Below the pieces are notes generated by a model, which worked only from the letters and a program-made list of their open reading frames with translations, was not told the DNA's origin and made no database searches. From Sceloporus undulatus (lineage: Eukaryota > Chordata > Lepidosauria > Squamata > Phrynosomatidae): a DNA stretch of 64,000 bases. The stretch spans positions 114,614,738-114,678,737 of the forward strand of contig NC_056527.1 of NCBI RefSeq assembly GCF_019175285.1. The letters are read 5' to 3'. Positions 43,701 to 54,846 of the stretch are shown here, piece by piece. The stretch's first letter is position 1; every line of letters begins with the position of its first letter. The position numbers and the translations under genes are program-made.

Positions 43701-46700
43701 AAGAAAACTTAAACTTGTTTGGCCTCTCTATGAAGCTGATAATTATTTATTCTCCTTCTTGTCTTTTTTTTTTTTTTTTGTCTGCAGATGAAACCAGAAG
43801 AAAAAAAGTTTTTCAAAAATCCTGTTGAAACTGCTCTCAAATATTTTGCCCACATCTCTCAAGTAAGAATGACAGATCAGGTACTCTGGACCCTAATAGA
43901 TCCTCAAATGAGAGGCAATAAAAATGGGCCAAATAGGAGAACAAAGAAGGAAAACCCAGCAGCAAAAATACAGAATAAATCTGTAGGGTATTTTTTGGTT
44001 GACTGATGGACTGTGATTCTGGAGACCAGGGTTCGGATCCCAGCTTGGCCATGAGACCCACTGGGTGACCTTGGACAAGTCACATGCTCTCAGCCTCAGA
44101 AGAAGGTAAAGAAAAATTTCTTCTGAACAAATCTTGCCAAAAAACAAAAACAAAACAAAACAAGCATGATATGTTTACCTTAGTGTTGCCATAAGTCAGA
44201 AATGACTTGAAGGCACACAACAACAGCAAGCCTGAAAGAAAGGACAGATGTATGGGCTGATAAAGTATCTAACATCCTTAAGGGGTCCTTGGACAATATC
44301 TACTGCATCCAAGAAGAAAGAAATTGGTAATTCATTTTCTGGCTCAACAAGCCAGTGATATCTTATGAAATTAAGCTTCACCCACTTTTAATGCCTAGAG
44401 GCTATAAGGGGTAGGTGTTGAGCTACGATTAGGTAGAGTATTAGTTAATAACCAATCTGGAGAAAGGCTCCCATTTCCCAACTCTGCTAATTAATTACAA
44501 AAAACAAATCTTGATAAAAGGCCCAGATAAACCTAGGCTCAAGTTAGTTAATCATGAAAAAGAATTTCAGCAGAATCAGCAGCACCTGAGCATTAAAAGC
44601 CGCCAGGGTTGCCCTAATATGCATATCTCACAGGCCTCAGTAATCACCAGCCCAACTTTCTCCCTGATGCTGCATTCGCTAATCCAGTTTGGCACTGCTT
44701 TAACTTGTCTGGCTCAAGGCTATGGAATTCTGGGAGTTGGAGTTTGTTGTGGGGCCCGAATTTAAAAATTAATCAACACAAGACTAAAGCAACAGATCCA
44801 AGCAGTAAACAGATAATTTTTAAGACATACAATGTCTTCATATGATATCAAAAGGACAGCAGATATGTTAGTTGAGTCTCCTGTGAGATACAATTGGCAA
44901 AGGGCTATTGTAAATAAAATGCAGATTTTTCCAAGTTGTTGCATTTTTAGTGTTCTTGGGTTGTTCTTCATTGTTGTTATATATTTTTTCAGACATGTGT
45001 CAGTGCATGAAGTGAATCTAATCCACAGTTTTATAGTGCTGTACTAATAACTGCCATGGCAACATCCTATAGATTCCTGGGATTAGCAGTTTAGGGAGAG
45101 CATTTAGCCAGAGAGCTCTTCGGCGTCACTAAATCACAAACCCCAGAATCGCACAGGATGTTGCCATGGCAGTTAAACTGGAATATAGAACTGTGATAGT
45201 GTAGTATAATAAGGAAGCCTATGTCCTCAGACTGCAGTGAACTCGAAGCAAGTAGTATTTGGTAGTATTTTGTTACTTACCTCTTATAAATGGTGTTTAG
45301 CTGCTTCCTGGGTTATCAAATACTGCTCAGTTCTTCAGAACCACTTCCTAGGATGCAAAGAGAGCTCTGCTCTATGGAATAGTGTGGCCTTTAAATTCTT
45401 TTTATCTCTAATCACTGACTGATAAAGTGGCAAAAAAGCTTATAGGCTGAACAGAGCACTCTTTGGTCACAACTGGGCCATTGACTGGAGGTTCCCCATC
45501 CCTGATTTACCTCCTAATTTTCATGAGGCAGTCTAAAGTGGCTACTTCATAATGGCTGTTGTTGTGTGCCTTCAAGTAGTTTCTGGCTTATGGAAACGCT
45601 AAGGCAAACTTATAACAGATTCCCTCCTCCAGATTTGTAGCCAAGGGTCCGTTTAGGGGAATTTTATTATTATTATTATTATCTCAAATATTGCAAGAGG
45701 AGGGCCTGCTACGACAGCCCTTGCAGAATTGTCTCCCATTGTGTATACGGAGTAGACCAGGGGATTCCAATAAATAGAGCTGAGACAGACTTTAATAACT
45801 AGATGTCTAATTTATTGAAATAGAGGAAACACATTCGCTGTGCATACACACACACATGCATTCAAGGCTCAGGAAAAGCAGGAGTTAGCATGGAATAGGA
45901 TTTTAGGCATCACTCGGGTGATACATACCAAAATGTAGACTCCCTCCAGGAATCCAAATGGAATATGATGAGGATGGCAAGAGGCTCAGCCATGGAATGA
46001 CTGGCCAGGAGCCGGGACAGAGCTTCCCCCTGAAATCCAGACTGGCCCAGTGAACAGGCAAATCTGGGAGTATTTATAGGCAAAATCTTGCTTCTGGCAA
46101 AGGTGCTTGATGGTGAGAACAAAGGTGTTTAATTACTTTCTTTTCACCTGGATGTCCCTGTCTGATTGTCTTAGTGGTCTTAAGCTGCTCAGACAACAGA
46201 CCTGGGGAGGGGGTAAGAGCCTCAGGCAAGGCAAACATTTGCTCTTCCTGGTCCTATGATAATCCTCTTATGCGACTCCCTAGATATGATGATGTGGGTG
46301 CCCCTCAGGGGTGTGTGTACATGTCCTCATGCCTTGCTGGCAATGGTGGACAGGCTATTAGAGTTCATCTAGGGGTCATTAAGGGCTATCATTTATACCA
46401 GAATTTATATGGAGCAGCATGGGTAACAGATTGGTTCGGAGGGGATTTACTTTACCTTCCACTGAGGATGAGAGAATGTGACTTGCTTAAGTGGATTTCC
46501 ATGGCTGACAGGTGATTCAAACCCTGGTCTCCAGAGTCATAGTCCAGTGCTGAAATAATTACACCATGTTGGCTTTCACTACTCATAATACCAGCAAGCA
46601 GAGGTAAAAGTGCCAAATCTGTAAGTACACCAGGGTTTTGTTTTTTTCCTGACAAATTTCATTTCTAGAGATTCCCTCTAGACCAGAAGTTGCTTTTTCC

Positions 46701-49700
46701 CTCAGTTTAAAAATAATTTAGGGGCTTCTTGAGGGGGAAAACAGATAGGAAAATGCATAAGACCTTACTGAGTTGATCTCACCCATATGACCCTGTTCTA
46801 TTACAGTCCTTATTTACAGTCTGAGCCACTTGTAGCATGTGTCTTGCAAGCATCAGACCATAATGCAAATGATCACACTAAAGGGAGGCAATATTAGAGC
46901 AAATATGTGAAGTTGCCTTGCTCAAAGCCAGACCGTTTACACATGTAACCCAGAATTGTCTTTTATACAGTTATACTATAGTCACCACTCATAAACATTA
47001 GTTGTATTGACGGGCTGAAGGAAATCCAACACCTTGATGCCTATGTGTTCTCCACCCCTTATATATTCTGATTGGCAGGACTGGACCTGTGATCACCTAT
47101 ATATGGCATGTGCTTTACCCCTAAACTATGCCCTGCAGAACTGGAATTTCCCACATGCCATTTCTCTTATCCCTGAGCAAATCAGAGTCCCCAGATCTGA
47201 CTGCAAGAGAATAACTGCCTGAATATCTCCTTATTCCTTTCCCTTCTACCCCCCCCCCTTTTTTTTTTTTAGGTGTGGATGTTCCAGAAAGGTCAGATGG
47301 AACTGCTGGTTTCTTTCTATGAACATAAAGCTGCAAAAACTAATGGAGCCCTGCAACAAGCTCTCCAAAAACTAACTATCCAGGAAAAGTAAGACATGCA
47401 GGTTGTGTTCACACAAACAAAGGCAAACAATGCTAGTCATGTCTGTAGGATGTAGCAGAACCATAATGAGATACTAGGTTAAAGTATTGGACTAGGACTA
47501 GTAAGACCCAGGTTCGAATTCCCACTCATTTGTGAAGCTCACAGGGTGATACTGGGTCCATAATGCTATCTCAGGATGACATACCTCATCGAGTTGATGT
47601 GAGGATAAGATGTGGGTGGTGGTAGAGGAGAACAATGTAACTTGTCTTAAGATCCTTCCAACAAGGGTAAGTATAAATGTAATTAATAATAGTCAAAAGG
47701 GTATCTACATTTATTATACTCATGTCTAGAGTACCTTCTTCTCTACAAACAAACATATAGAAAGGGAAGTAATGTAGGGTCATCATGGTGTAGTGGTTTG
47801 AGTATTGGACTACAGCTCTGGAGACAAGGGTTCAAATCCCCATTTAGCCATGGAAACCCACTGGGTGTCCTTGGGAAAGTCACACTCGTTTCATCAGAGG
47901 AAGGTGAAGGCAAACCCCCTCTGAACAAAATTTGCCACAAAAATCCCATGATAGGTTTGCCATAAGTCCAAACGACTTGAAGACTCACAACAATACTGTA
48001 CCCTTGATTCCCCGCCCAATTTAAGAAGTTGGGGTTTTTGTTTTGTTGGAGAAAATAATGCTGGTACTGGTGTATTGGTCCCTTTCACAATAAAGTTAAC
48101 ACAAGTCTGCAATTCTTGGATAGGGATGTCTGCTCTTCTTTTAAAAGTATCCAACAATCCTCCTGCCTTCTGTGTTCAATCACTAATAGTCTGTAATCAT
48201 TTGTTAAATGACAGTACTTGTTTCTATGAACCCAAAGAAATGCATCCCAGCTCAGCTCTCCATCCCCAGCACTGAAGCAATGTCAAATGTTTGCTCAGAC
48301 CATTTATCTTGTATCTCTCCCTTTTCCCCACATCACCTCATTTAGGGAGCTGGAGGCAATGCAGAAAGAGAACAAGGAATTGAGGACGAAGTACCTCAAC
48401 TTGAAAGTAAGAGCTATTTGCTGAAAACAAATCACACTTTCAGTTACTTGGTTCCTGATACCCTCTGCTGGATGAGTTAGTCCTATTCCTTATAGTGTAT
48501 TGGGAAAATGAAAGTGAACCAACCTCTCTTCCAGTGCATATCTGGTTCTTATGCAAACTTACCCCCATCTTTCTCTCGATAGGATTTTCCAAGACAGCAT
48601 GAAGGTAGCAGGTGAGTGTGTCTATTCTACCCTTTGGGGGCATTTATCAATAGCAGCAGCACATGAATTGTAGATAGTAAGGACTTCTTATGCCAAACAA
48701 AGAAGCTAGATTGGAGAATATGGAGCATCAAGCATCTGGGTAAAGATCATGCAGTTTCTACGCTAACTGAATAAAAATATTTTTAATTTGCTGCAGAAAT
48801 AGCACCCCACGACCAGTTGCCATCACACCCCCATCACAAAGAGGTAAGGTGTATTAATGGGAGTCCTGCTGACATGCAGGGGTGTCCCTGAACAACTGTG
48901 CATGCAGCAGTTTATTAAGTTTGGAAGTAAGTAACTACAACTAACAGTTACCTTTAATGTGGAGTTACATTTTCAAGTGATGTGTGTTACAAAGTTGCAT
49001 TCCAAAAGTAAAGCCAAGTGGAAACATATGTACTCAGATAATAAGTAACATTTTTCTAGTTACTTTTAAATAGTCCTTTAAGGCATTTTAGAGGCTTTTA
49101 AGCAGGAATTTTCCAGGTTTTCTGCTGTTCACCTATTGAAGTTTTTTTTTAACAAACAACACAATTTATTTTAAATGCTGTAAAGAGTAATGGCAATGAA
49201 ATATTTACTCATTACCTTATTTTTTACAGTTACACCACGGCCTATTTTTCAGCGCTCCAGTGCGGTTGTTAGGTAAGTGCATGTGGAAATTCATATTCTT
49301 TAATTTTGGGTGTGATGAACTGTTAATAATTTTTACCAAAGAATCTAGGAGCCTGCCCTAAATTCAATAGGAATTTCACCTGATTTTTTCCCCTTCAGGA
49401 AAAGTAAAATTCTGGCCTGTACATTTCATAACACAGTTCACTTTTGCTATGACTAGTGCTTCCTCCTCTGTTCATTACTTAGCAAAACAGGGATTCTACA
49501 CTTTAAAAATCTAGACTTCTTGGCAAAGGTCCTATGTGAGTACTACCTGCTTGTCTATTTATGCTTTTCACTGACAACTCCTTTACTTTTTCTGCCTCTT
49601 GCATAGCCGCTGCTCTTCCATGGAGTCCATCTCTTCCAGAGGCAGCCACCCACACAGCTGGCATGTGAGTCCCTACCACTGCTTTCTTTTTCTCATAAAA

Positions 49701-49852
49701 GTGAAGGAAACAGTGGATGTGCTGTTTCCTTCCTTATGGACTCACAATGTCATAGGAAGTTGTGAAGGTTAGGAGCCATTCACAATATCCATCTATGCTA
49801 AGAGAAGTCCTTGCCCTATTTGAAGTCCTGGGGGTGGGGTGGGGTGGGTGGA

Positions 49853-49900
<48 letters not shown>

Positions 49901-52398
49901 TAATAATAATGAACAGCTCTTCCACTGTGCCCACTAATGCGTTCAGACAGACAACAAAGGAAACAAGATTAGGGGTGGGAGAAGCATGGGGGTTTCTGCA
50001 CCACTGTTCCTTCCACACTGTTTTCCAATGAGAACTCCAGAACTAGGAGGTGCCAATAACTTCTGGTTTATGAGCCCTATGTGACTCAAGGAAGTGATGA
50101 AGAATAATGCAAATGCTACCATAAGGGACATTTTAGAATTAAAATGTTTTAAAATATTTTAACTATTGTCCCATTTTACCAGCTTTATATACTTTTCTAA
50201 ATACAGTCTTCTAAGCAACAAATAGTAAATCCCTGGGACCTCTCATTTTTATTCAGCATGCCTCAGGAGCTTCAAGGATGACCCCAGCTGATTCTACTAA
50301 TGGTAGGAAATAGTTGAAAGCAAAAGGTAGAGTGAACTCTTTGCTATGTTTTAGACTTGCTATAAAGAGTACCAGAACATGGCAACACAGGGCCACAAAT
50401 AACCGCCTCCTCCAGGATTTCAAATGCAGTGCCACTGGGGCATGGTATCAGCTTCAACCATAGGGGACATCATGGTTTACAAGTACAATATTGCTTGTTG
50501 AGTCCCTAAGTAGGAAGTGTCCTACCTCTCTAAATGACAAAATAATAACTAGAAATCAACAAAGCACACATTAGACTCCTGGAACAAGGTCCCATATGCT
50601 TAACCTTGTTCTACCCTTGTCATCCCTACATATACTAGTCTATAGCATTCATTCTAAGCATAATATTTAAACATTTTGTTTTGCAGCTACTCCCTCTCCA
50701 GCTTCTACTCAAAGTTTATTCTACAGGTGAGTTGCACAGGAATAAGGCAGGCTTCTCTTCCACGGTGTTACCATGACCTGAACATTAAAAAGCCAAGCAT
50801 TTAGTATTGCCTGCCTTTGTGATTTGCATTTGATCACTCTATTATTCCTTTCAGGGCCTCTCCTTCCCACAGCTTGAGTATCTTTAATCTACAAGGGCCT
50901 GTGAGGAGGCGAAGTCAGAGTGTTCCCAATACTGGGCAGCAGCAGGAAACCCCATACTTAAGTCTCAACATCTTCCCTGGTGAGGAAGGTTGCTATGCTG
51001 CTATTCCATACTCTTTCCCTTTGTTGTCACTGCCAATCACTTTACACTGCAGTCCTCTTCAGGAGAGATTGCTGTGGAGTGTACAGGCTCAATAATGTAG
51101 TGTAAGATGTCAGAGCAAGACATGCTACTCTGCTCCAGATTCAAAACATATGCTCTCCAAAGTTCAGTTCCATATTGGTTTTGGCTCACAGATCAGAGAG
51201 AGGGAATATCTGTGCCAGAACGCCAGGATACCGAGAGGATGCAACCAATACAGGTGAGAGGCAGTCTGTACAGGTTATATAAAATCACCTCTACTGTATT
51301 TTGAGTAATTGCTTTTCTTTTCCAGCTGATGTTCACCCCTCACTCAACACCATCATTTAACAGAAGGTAAGTGGTGTGCACCTGGCTTTTTTCACAATCC
51401 TGACATTAACAATTAGGAGAGCACTGAGTATCTAAAAGTGAATTCTGAAACAGCACAGGCACAGTCCATACTTAAGAAGGTGCAAAAGGAAGACTTCACT
51501 TTCTGTTACAGACTTTGCAACATAAGGTTGTAGGCAATGTTTATTATACCAAAAAGGCTTTGCCTGAAAGCTAGGACATAGTCACCAACAAGCCCTCATG
51601 TTTTGCAGGAAAAAGGGAAAAATATTTTAAAAGATGGATATTTGCTTGAGATACAGGATGATGAATGCCACACTGTATATTACTTTGTATATTCTTTTGA
51701 TGTTGTTTTGCAAGTCGTTTTAAGGCCCCTAATATTATGTACAGGCTAAGTCTCCCTTATCCAGAATTCCAAAATCTGAAATATTCCAAAATTGTCCACA
51801 TGGGTGGCTGAGATAGTGATACCTGTTTTCTGATGGTTCAATGTACACAAACTTTGTTTCATGAACTAAATTATTTAAAATATTGTGTAAAAAATTCCCT
51901 TCAGGCTACGTGTATAAAGTGCATATGAAACACAAATGAATGTCATGATTAGACTTTGATCCCATCTCCAAAATATTTAATTATATGCACATATTTAAAA
52001 AAAAAACACCCTCTGAGATCCAAAACACTTCTGGTCCCAAGCATTTCAGATAAGGGAGACACAGCCTGTATCCTTTCCCCCCCTCAAATTGACAATGTCA
52101 AGCACATTGTCATCCCCCCCCCCACTTGAAATAGAGGAGCCAGGGGAAGAGGGAGAAATCTTTCAACCATCACCCCTCATCAAGCTTTCACTTTGTATAA
52201 CACCCAACTTCCTCCAGAACATAAGACTTCTCAAAGGTGTATATCAGCTTGATGTGCATGACTTAAGAGTTTTCTTGAATATAACTGAATTATAAGTAGG
52301 GATTTGAACCTTAATTGTGAAGCTTTGATGGTGTGTGGTGCTAGCTCATTGTACTTTCTCCCAGGTATTCATCTATCAGCCAAACCCATCAACAATAA
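40791..52398 (+). CDS. RNF212B: RING finger protein 212B, about 15 coding exons
   Basis: RNF212B is a meiotic RING protein of the Zip3/RNF212 type, thought to act as a SUMO or ubiquitin E3 on synapsed chromosomes to stabilise crossover sites. Exons are 40791-40890, 41369-41421, 43788-43862, 47273-47388, 48346-48406, 48583-48611, 48797-48843, 49230-49272, 49607-49664, 50257-50302, 50687-50726, 50855-50979, 51192-51253, 51326-51366 and tentatively 52365-52398. All junctions are GT-AG and in frame, giving about 309 aa (human about 300). The RING is C6-C9-C22-H24-C27-C30-C36-C39. [19 protein letters not shown] (about residues 53-71) and a coiled coil (about 77-135) follow. The Ser/Pro-rich tail has [16 protein letters not shown] and [10 protein letters not shown]. 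Human similarity is clear to about residue 223 and weaker after. RNF212 proper is less likely because HOMEZ is adjacent. The last exon could instead begin elsewhere. Confidence 0.92.
41188..41242. repeat. (TG)n(CG)(CA)n(TA)n alternating tract
   Basis: About 45 bases alternate purine and pyrimidine without a break, with GTGTGCGCACAC at the symmetry centre. The tract can in principle form Z-DNA or a cruciform. It lies in RNF212B intron 1. Confidence 0.9.
42232..42367. mobile_element. Foldback MITE, second type
   Basis: CCCAAACTCTGGTCCTCCAG and GTGTTTTGGACTTCAGCTCC are mirrored by GAGCTCAAGTCCAAAACACC and TGGAAGACCAGAGTTTGGGG around a GGCCAACAGTCTGGGATTG centre. Confidence 0.85.
42652..42990 (-). 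mobile_element. Bov-B LINE 3' fragment
   Basis: TTAACTGCCTTCAAATCGAC, ACCTATGGCGACCCTATGAA and CCATCTGGAATGTGGCCTTC are the complement of the Bov-B 3' end. GACAACCTCAGTTTAGTACT and CTTCTAGGGAGAGGTCAGGC match its last coding part. It is rearranged. Confidence 0.7.
43120..43232 (+). mobile_element. LINE 3' tail with (AAT)n
   Basis: GTACAGCACTGTGTAAATCT, ACAGTGCTATATAAATAATG and a TAATAATAATAATAAT run form a typical LINE tail. Confidence 0.6.
43513..43690. mobile_element. Foldback element around AAGCTGCACCAAAGC
   Basis: CCAAAAGCTGCACCAAAGCT and GTGCTCCAGTCC pair with GGATTGGAGCATGGCTTTGG and TGCAGCTTCTGG. GCATGC-type ends flank the hairpin, and 43630-43690 (GCAGCTTTATTTTGGCCTGT) may be its right side. 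Confidence 0.6.
43995..44229 (+). mobile_element. tRNA-headed SINE with Bov-B-type tail
   Basis: GAGACCAGGGTTCGGATCCC, CCCACTGGGTGACCTTGGAC and AATGACTTGAAGGCACACAA mark head, body and tail. An A-rich insertion (AAAACAAAAACAAAACAAAA) lies in the body. Confidence 0.85.
44670..44760. mobile_element. Single arm of a family A MITE
   Basis: CCAGTTTGGCACTGCTTTAA and GGGAGTTGGAGTTTGTTGTG match the subtype of 61502-61692. Confidence 0.65.
45022..45205. mobile_element. Family A-related foldback MITE
   Basis: TAACTGCCATGGCAACATCC is mirrored by GGATGTTGCCATGGCAGTTA. The outer ends ACAGTTTTATAGTGCTGTAC and ATAGAACTGTGATAGTGTAG are diverged. Confidence 0.7.
45552..45625 (-). mobile_element. SINE tail fragment
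   Basis: GGCTGTTGTTGTGTGCCTTC and CTGGCTTATGGAAACGCTAA are the minus-strand Bov-B-type tail. Confidence 0.65.
45700..46320 (-). mobile_element. Possible solitary LTR of an old LTR retroelement
   Basis: On the minus strand a TATA-like box near 46075 is followed about 260 bases later by a poly(A) signal near 45813 and a short tail, the U3-R-U5 order of an LTR. No internal region is seen, so it would be a solo LTR. The family and exact ends are not determined; it looks old. Confidence 0.35.
46425..46582 (-). mobile_element. tRNA-headed SINE, head and body
   Basis: The minus strand starts AAGCCAACATGGTGTAATTA, has GACTCTGGAGACCAGGGTTT and ends in the body near 46430. The tail is missing. Confidence 0.75.
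46583..47272 (+). other. RNF212B: RNF212B intron 3, 3' end
   Basis: No repeat recognised. The acceptor of the next exon is preceded by an unbroken run of eight C and about twelve T at 47251-47270. Confidence 0.6.
47465..47695 (+). mobile_element. Sauria-type SINE
   Basis: AAGACCCAGGTTCGAATTCC, GAAGCTCACAGGGTGATACT, ACATACCTCATCGAGTTGAT and GTGAGGATAAGATGTGGGTG are head and body of the SINE whose full form ends AAGTATAAATGTAATTAATA. Confidence 0.75.
47778..47998 (+). mobile_element. tRNA-headed SINE with Bov-B-type tail, full length
   Basis: The head CATGGTGTAGTGGTTTGAGT with A and B boxes (GGTTCAAATCCC), body CCCACTGGGTGTCCTTGGGA and tail AACGACTTGAAGACTCACAA are all present. Confidence 0.9.
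48844..50256 (+). other. RNF212B: RNF212B introns between exons 7 and 10
   Basis: The only repeat found is (TAA)n at 49855-49918, next to GGGGTGGGGTGGGGTGGG, a G-rich run at 49831-49851 with four short G runs. Confidence 0.65.
51745..52075. mobile_element. Tigger-type DNA element with intact ends
   Basis: TACAGGCTAAGTCTCCCTTA is mirrored by TAAGGGAGACACAGCCTGTA, which fits TA target duplications of Tc1/mariner elements. CCAAAATCTGAAATATTCCA and CCATCAGAAAACAGGT-type text inside match a Tigger-related form also common in mammals. It is about 330 bases with no coding region. Confidence 0.75.
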
Positions 52399-53426
52399 TG
52401 GGGAGGACCAAAATTACTCTGCTCTTAATCAGCACAACTATGGACAAGGTTTTGATTGTGTACATTCTCTCTGCTTTGGACACTGATTGAAAAAGTCATT
52501 CACTAACTACATTCCTTCTCTTTTGCACAACACTAGCATTTCAGATAACGGTAGATTTAAGTGGTATAATATTTGCAGGGTTAATGTTGGAAGAAAGGTG
52601 ATTAGAAGTATAGCTTGTGGACTTTCCACATTACTGGTCTACAGTACCTGAAGCACTCTATGGCTCCTAAAATATATTTTTTTTCCTGGATTGTGATCAG
52701 CTTAAGTTAAGCACAGAGCAGATATCTTTGAAATTGTCAGTGGCTAAAATGCATTTAGGAATTCTACGGAACATCCAAGATTCTACCTGTTTGAATCCTG
52801 TTTGCACATAATAGGATTACTCTGGCCATAACCAGGATTTGCTTCCCAAACGTAGGGCATAACACATAAGCCTTTAAAAAAACCACCCCTATTATTTGGA
52901 AATAAGATGGAAAAGGAAGGTATGGTTTATTGAAGTCAAAACTAATAATTGAGAAGCTTCCAGTTTTATGGCTATTACGTAATCAGTCCACATGCCAGTC
53001 TTTTTTATTTGGCTCCTTGAATATATTTTCAGCAAGTTGTGGTCTTTGAACCAATACACATAGAATTGTACAGGCCATGTGTACATTTTCTCTGTAATTT
53101 TCCATTCTCTCACCAATAGAGGTGGGTGTGTTGTGGAGATTCTGTAAAAATCCTTGCAAAAGTCATTGAATAAATGCTTTTAAACTGCAATTAATATTTT
53201 TTTGTACAGACTCCTACCTAATACCTCTATAAATTGCCATATCCATCTTGACCATCATGTGTAGCAGTCATGGCTAATTCTAAGAGCTAACAGAAGCTTA
53301 TTCTCTTCCCCCAGATCTTCTGGTGGATGTTTCATTGAAGGTTTGGGTCTTAAATGTAATGAAGATGGCAAGGAATTAGTAATGCTCCCTGATTTTCTTG
53401 CACAGTTTCTACAGGGGAGATATGTG
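52399..53426 (+). other. RNF212B: Presumed RNF212B 3' UTR and downstream DNA
   Basis: No repeat recognised until 53427. An acceptor-like site at 53314 (TTCTCTTCCCCCAG) opens a long frame that runs into the SINE; I do not count it as an exon. Confidence 0.45.
53169..53174 (+). promoter_or_regulatory. RNF212B: Candidate RNF212B poly(A) signal
   Basis: AATAAA in context CATTGAATAAATGC, about 770 bases after the tentative stop. Confidence 0.45.
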
Positions 53427-53607
53427 TGCACACCTTCAAGTTTCCTGTCCATTTATGACAACCCCATGAGATTCAGTGGGTTTTCTCAGAGGTGGTTTTG
53501 TCAATTCCTTCTTCTGAAATATAGCCTACATCACCTGATATTTGTTGGCAGTCTCCCATCCAAATACTAACCAGGGTTGACCCTGGTTAGCTTCCAAGAT
53601 AGCCTCT
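53427..53607 (-). mobile_element. 5S-rRNA-headed SINE with Bov-B-type tail
   Basis: On the minus strand the head reads ATCTTGGAAGCTAACCAGGG and TTAGTATTTGGATGGGAGAC, then GGTGATGTAGGCT, which is the 3' two-thirds of 5S rRNA. It continues with AAACCACCTCTGAGAAAACC and a tail TGGGGTTGTCATAAATGGAC ... ACTTGAAGGTGTG like that of the tRNA-headed SINEs. The 5' part of the 5S head is lost. Confidence 0.8.
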
Positions 53608-54773
53608 ACATTTTACTGTATCTCTTAAGTGATTTAAGTGGAAGGGGAAAGTTATTTTCAGTTCATTGTGTCTTCCAACTAGCATAGACTGCATAAATTA
53701 CCTCATGAAGAAAGAAATGGAATAAGAAAGGCAGTAACAGGAAAGCTGATGAATCAAGGCACTGATGGAGGAAGCAGTGCTCAGAACAAAGAAAAGTAAC
53801 ATGACATTTACATGAAAAAGAACTTGGAAGACCATGTAGCCCTGCAGTTGGAAGACATAAAAGAATGAGAAGCAAGAAACATACAAAAACAAATAAAAAT
53901 TATTAGAACACAAACATAACAAAGATTTGGACACATGTCTGCAGACATTATTTTAAACACCAAGGCATCTATAAAGAGTCAAATACTCATATTTATCATT
54001 TTTTGAGGGTCAGATTTAAAAAGTGCAGCACAGAAGCAGAAACCCACAAACAACAGAAGGAAAACCAAAAAAGAATGGCTTAGAACTGAAAAGGTTGGAA
54101 AGGTGATATCTTTCTCCTCTGGTTTTTTGCAAAACACTTTTACATTTATAAAAATAAAGTACAAAGAATTTTTACTTTGAGAAGCAAATCGTATTTCTTA
54201 AATAGAATGAAATAAACTGACCTTAGAGCAGCCAATTTTTGCATGGTGACTGAAAAGGGTATTACAATAGAAGTAGAAACATAAGAAGTCACAAGGATGC
54301 CTAGAAAGACTTGAATCTGAGACTATGCAATTATGGTAATTAGGGGAACTATCGAATTATAAATGAAAAGCAGGAGTACCAGCTTTAAAATTCAAGAACA
54401 GCAAAATTTGAATATTTAATAGGATTCTAGAAGTAGAAAGCAAATCTGGAATCTATCAGCACAATGAACAGGTATCAACTTGAAAGCTAAATAAAATAAA
54501 ACCTTCCAGATCTAGCAGACTACCAACAGGGTTCATGCTATAGTCTCTGGAATACGAAAGGATACTGAGAGCTCCATTTCCAGTATCTTTTTAACTCTAT
54601 GACTGAAGACATAATCACTGAATAACAGGGACAGGACAACTCTTTTAACTTAAAATTTGAAACACAGGAAAAAGATAAGCACATTCTAGAACATGAAAGG
54701 TCCCCCAGTGTGGAGCAATGAGAATGGCAGGAGCCTAATGAAGTAGGGACCTCACTCTCAACTTCTTTTCATA
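53608..54773. other. Convergent gap between RNF212B and HOMEZ
   Basis: AT-rich sequence without a recognised repeat or gene. Both genes end towards it. Confidence 0.55.
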
Positions 54774-54779
54774 TTTATT
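54774..54779 (-). promoter_or_regulatory. HOMEZ: Candidate HOMEZ poly(A) signal
   Basis: AATAAA reads on the minus strand (context AAATAAATATG) about 70 bases after the stop. Confidence 0.5.
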
Positions 54780-54846
54780 TATCTTCTTGATCCATCCCTG
54801 AGACCCATCCACAAACCCCAGAATCTCTAGTATCCACAGAAGAGCC

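Larger units (their letters stand above)
41422..43787 (+). other. RNF212B: RNF212B intron 2
   Basis: It contains a foldback element (42232-42367), a Bov-B 3' fragment (42652-42990), an L2-like tail (43120-43232) and another foldback element (43513-43690). 41422-42231 shows nothing I can name. Confidence 0.6.

Noticed and set aside
47778-47850. A tRNA gene
   Set aside because: A and B boxes are present but the cloverleaf is not complete, and the sequence continues into a SINE body and Bov-B-type tail.
49734-50031. Frames with runs of isoleucine on both strands
   Set aside because: They are translations of a (TAA)n microsatellite.
53343-53570. Open frame after an acceptor-like site, considered as the last RNF212B exon
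   Set aside because: Most of it is read from the 5S-headed SINE and it has no similarity to the RNF212B C-terminus.
53427-53607. A functional 5S rRNA gene
   Set aside because: Only about two thirds of the 5S sequence remains, with many changes, fused to a SINE tail and without the 5' promoter half or a T-run terminator.
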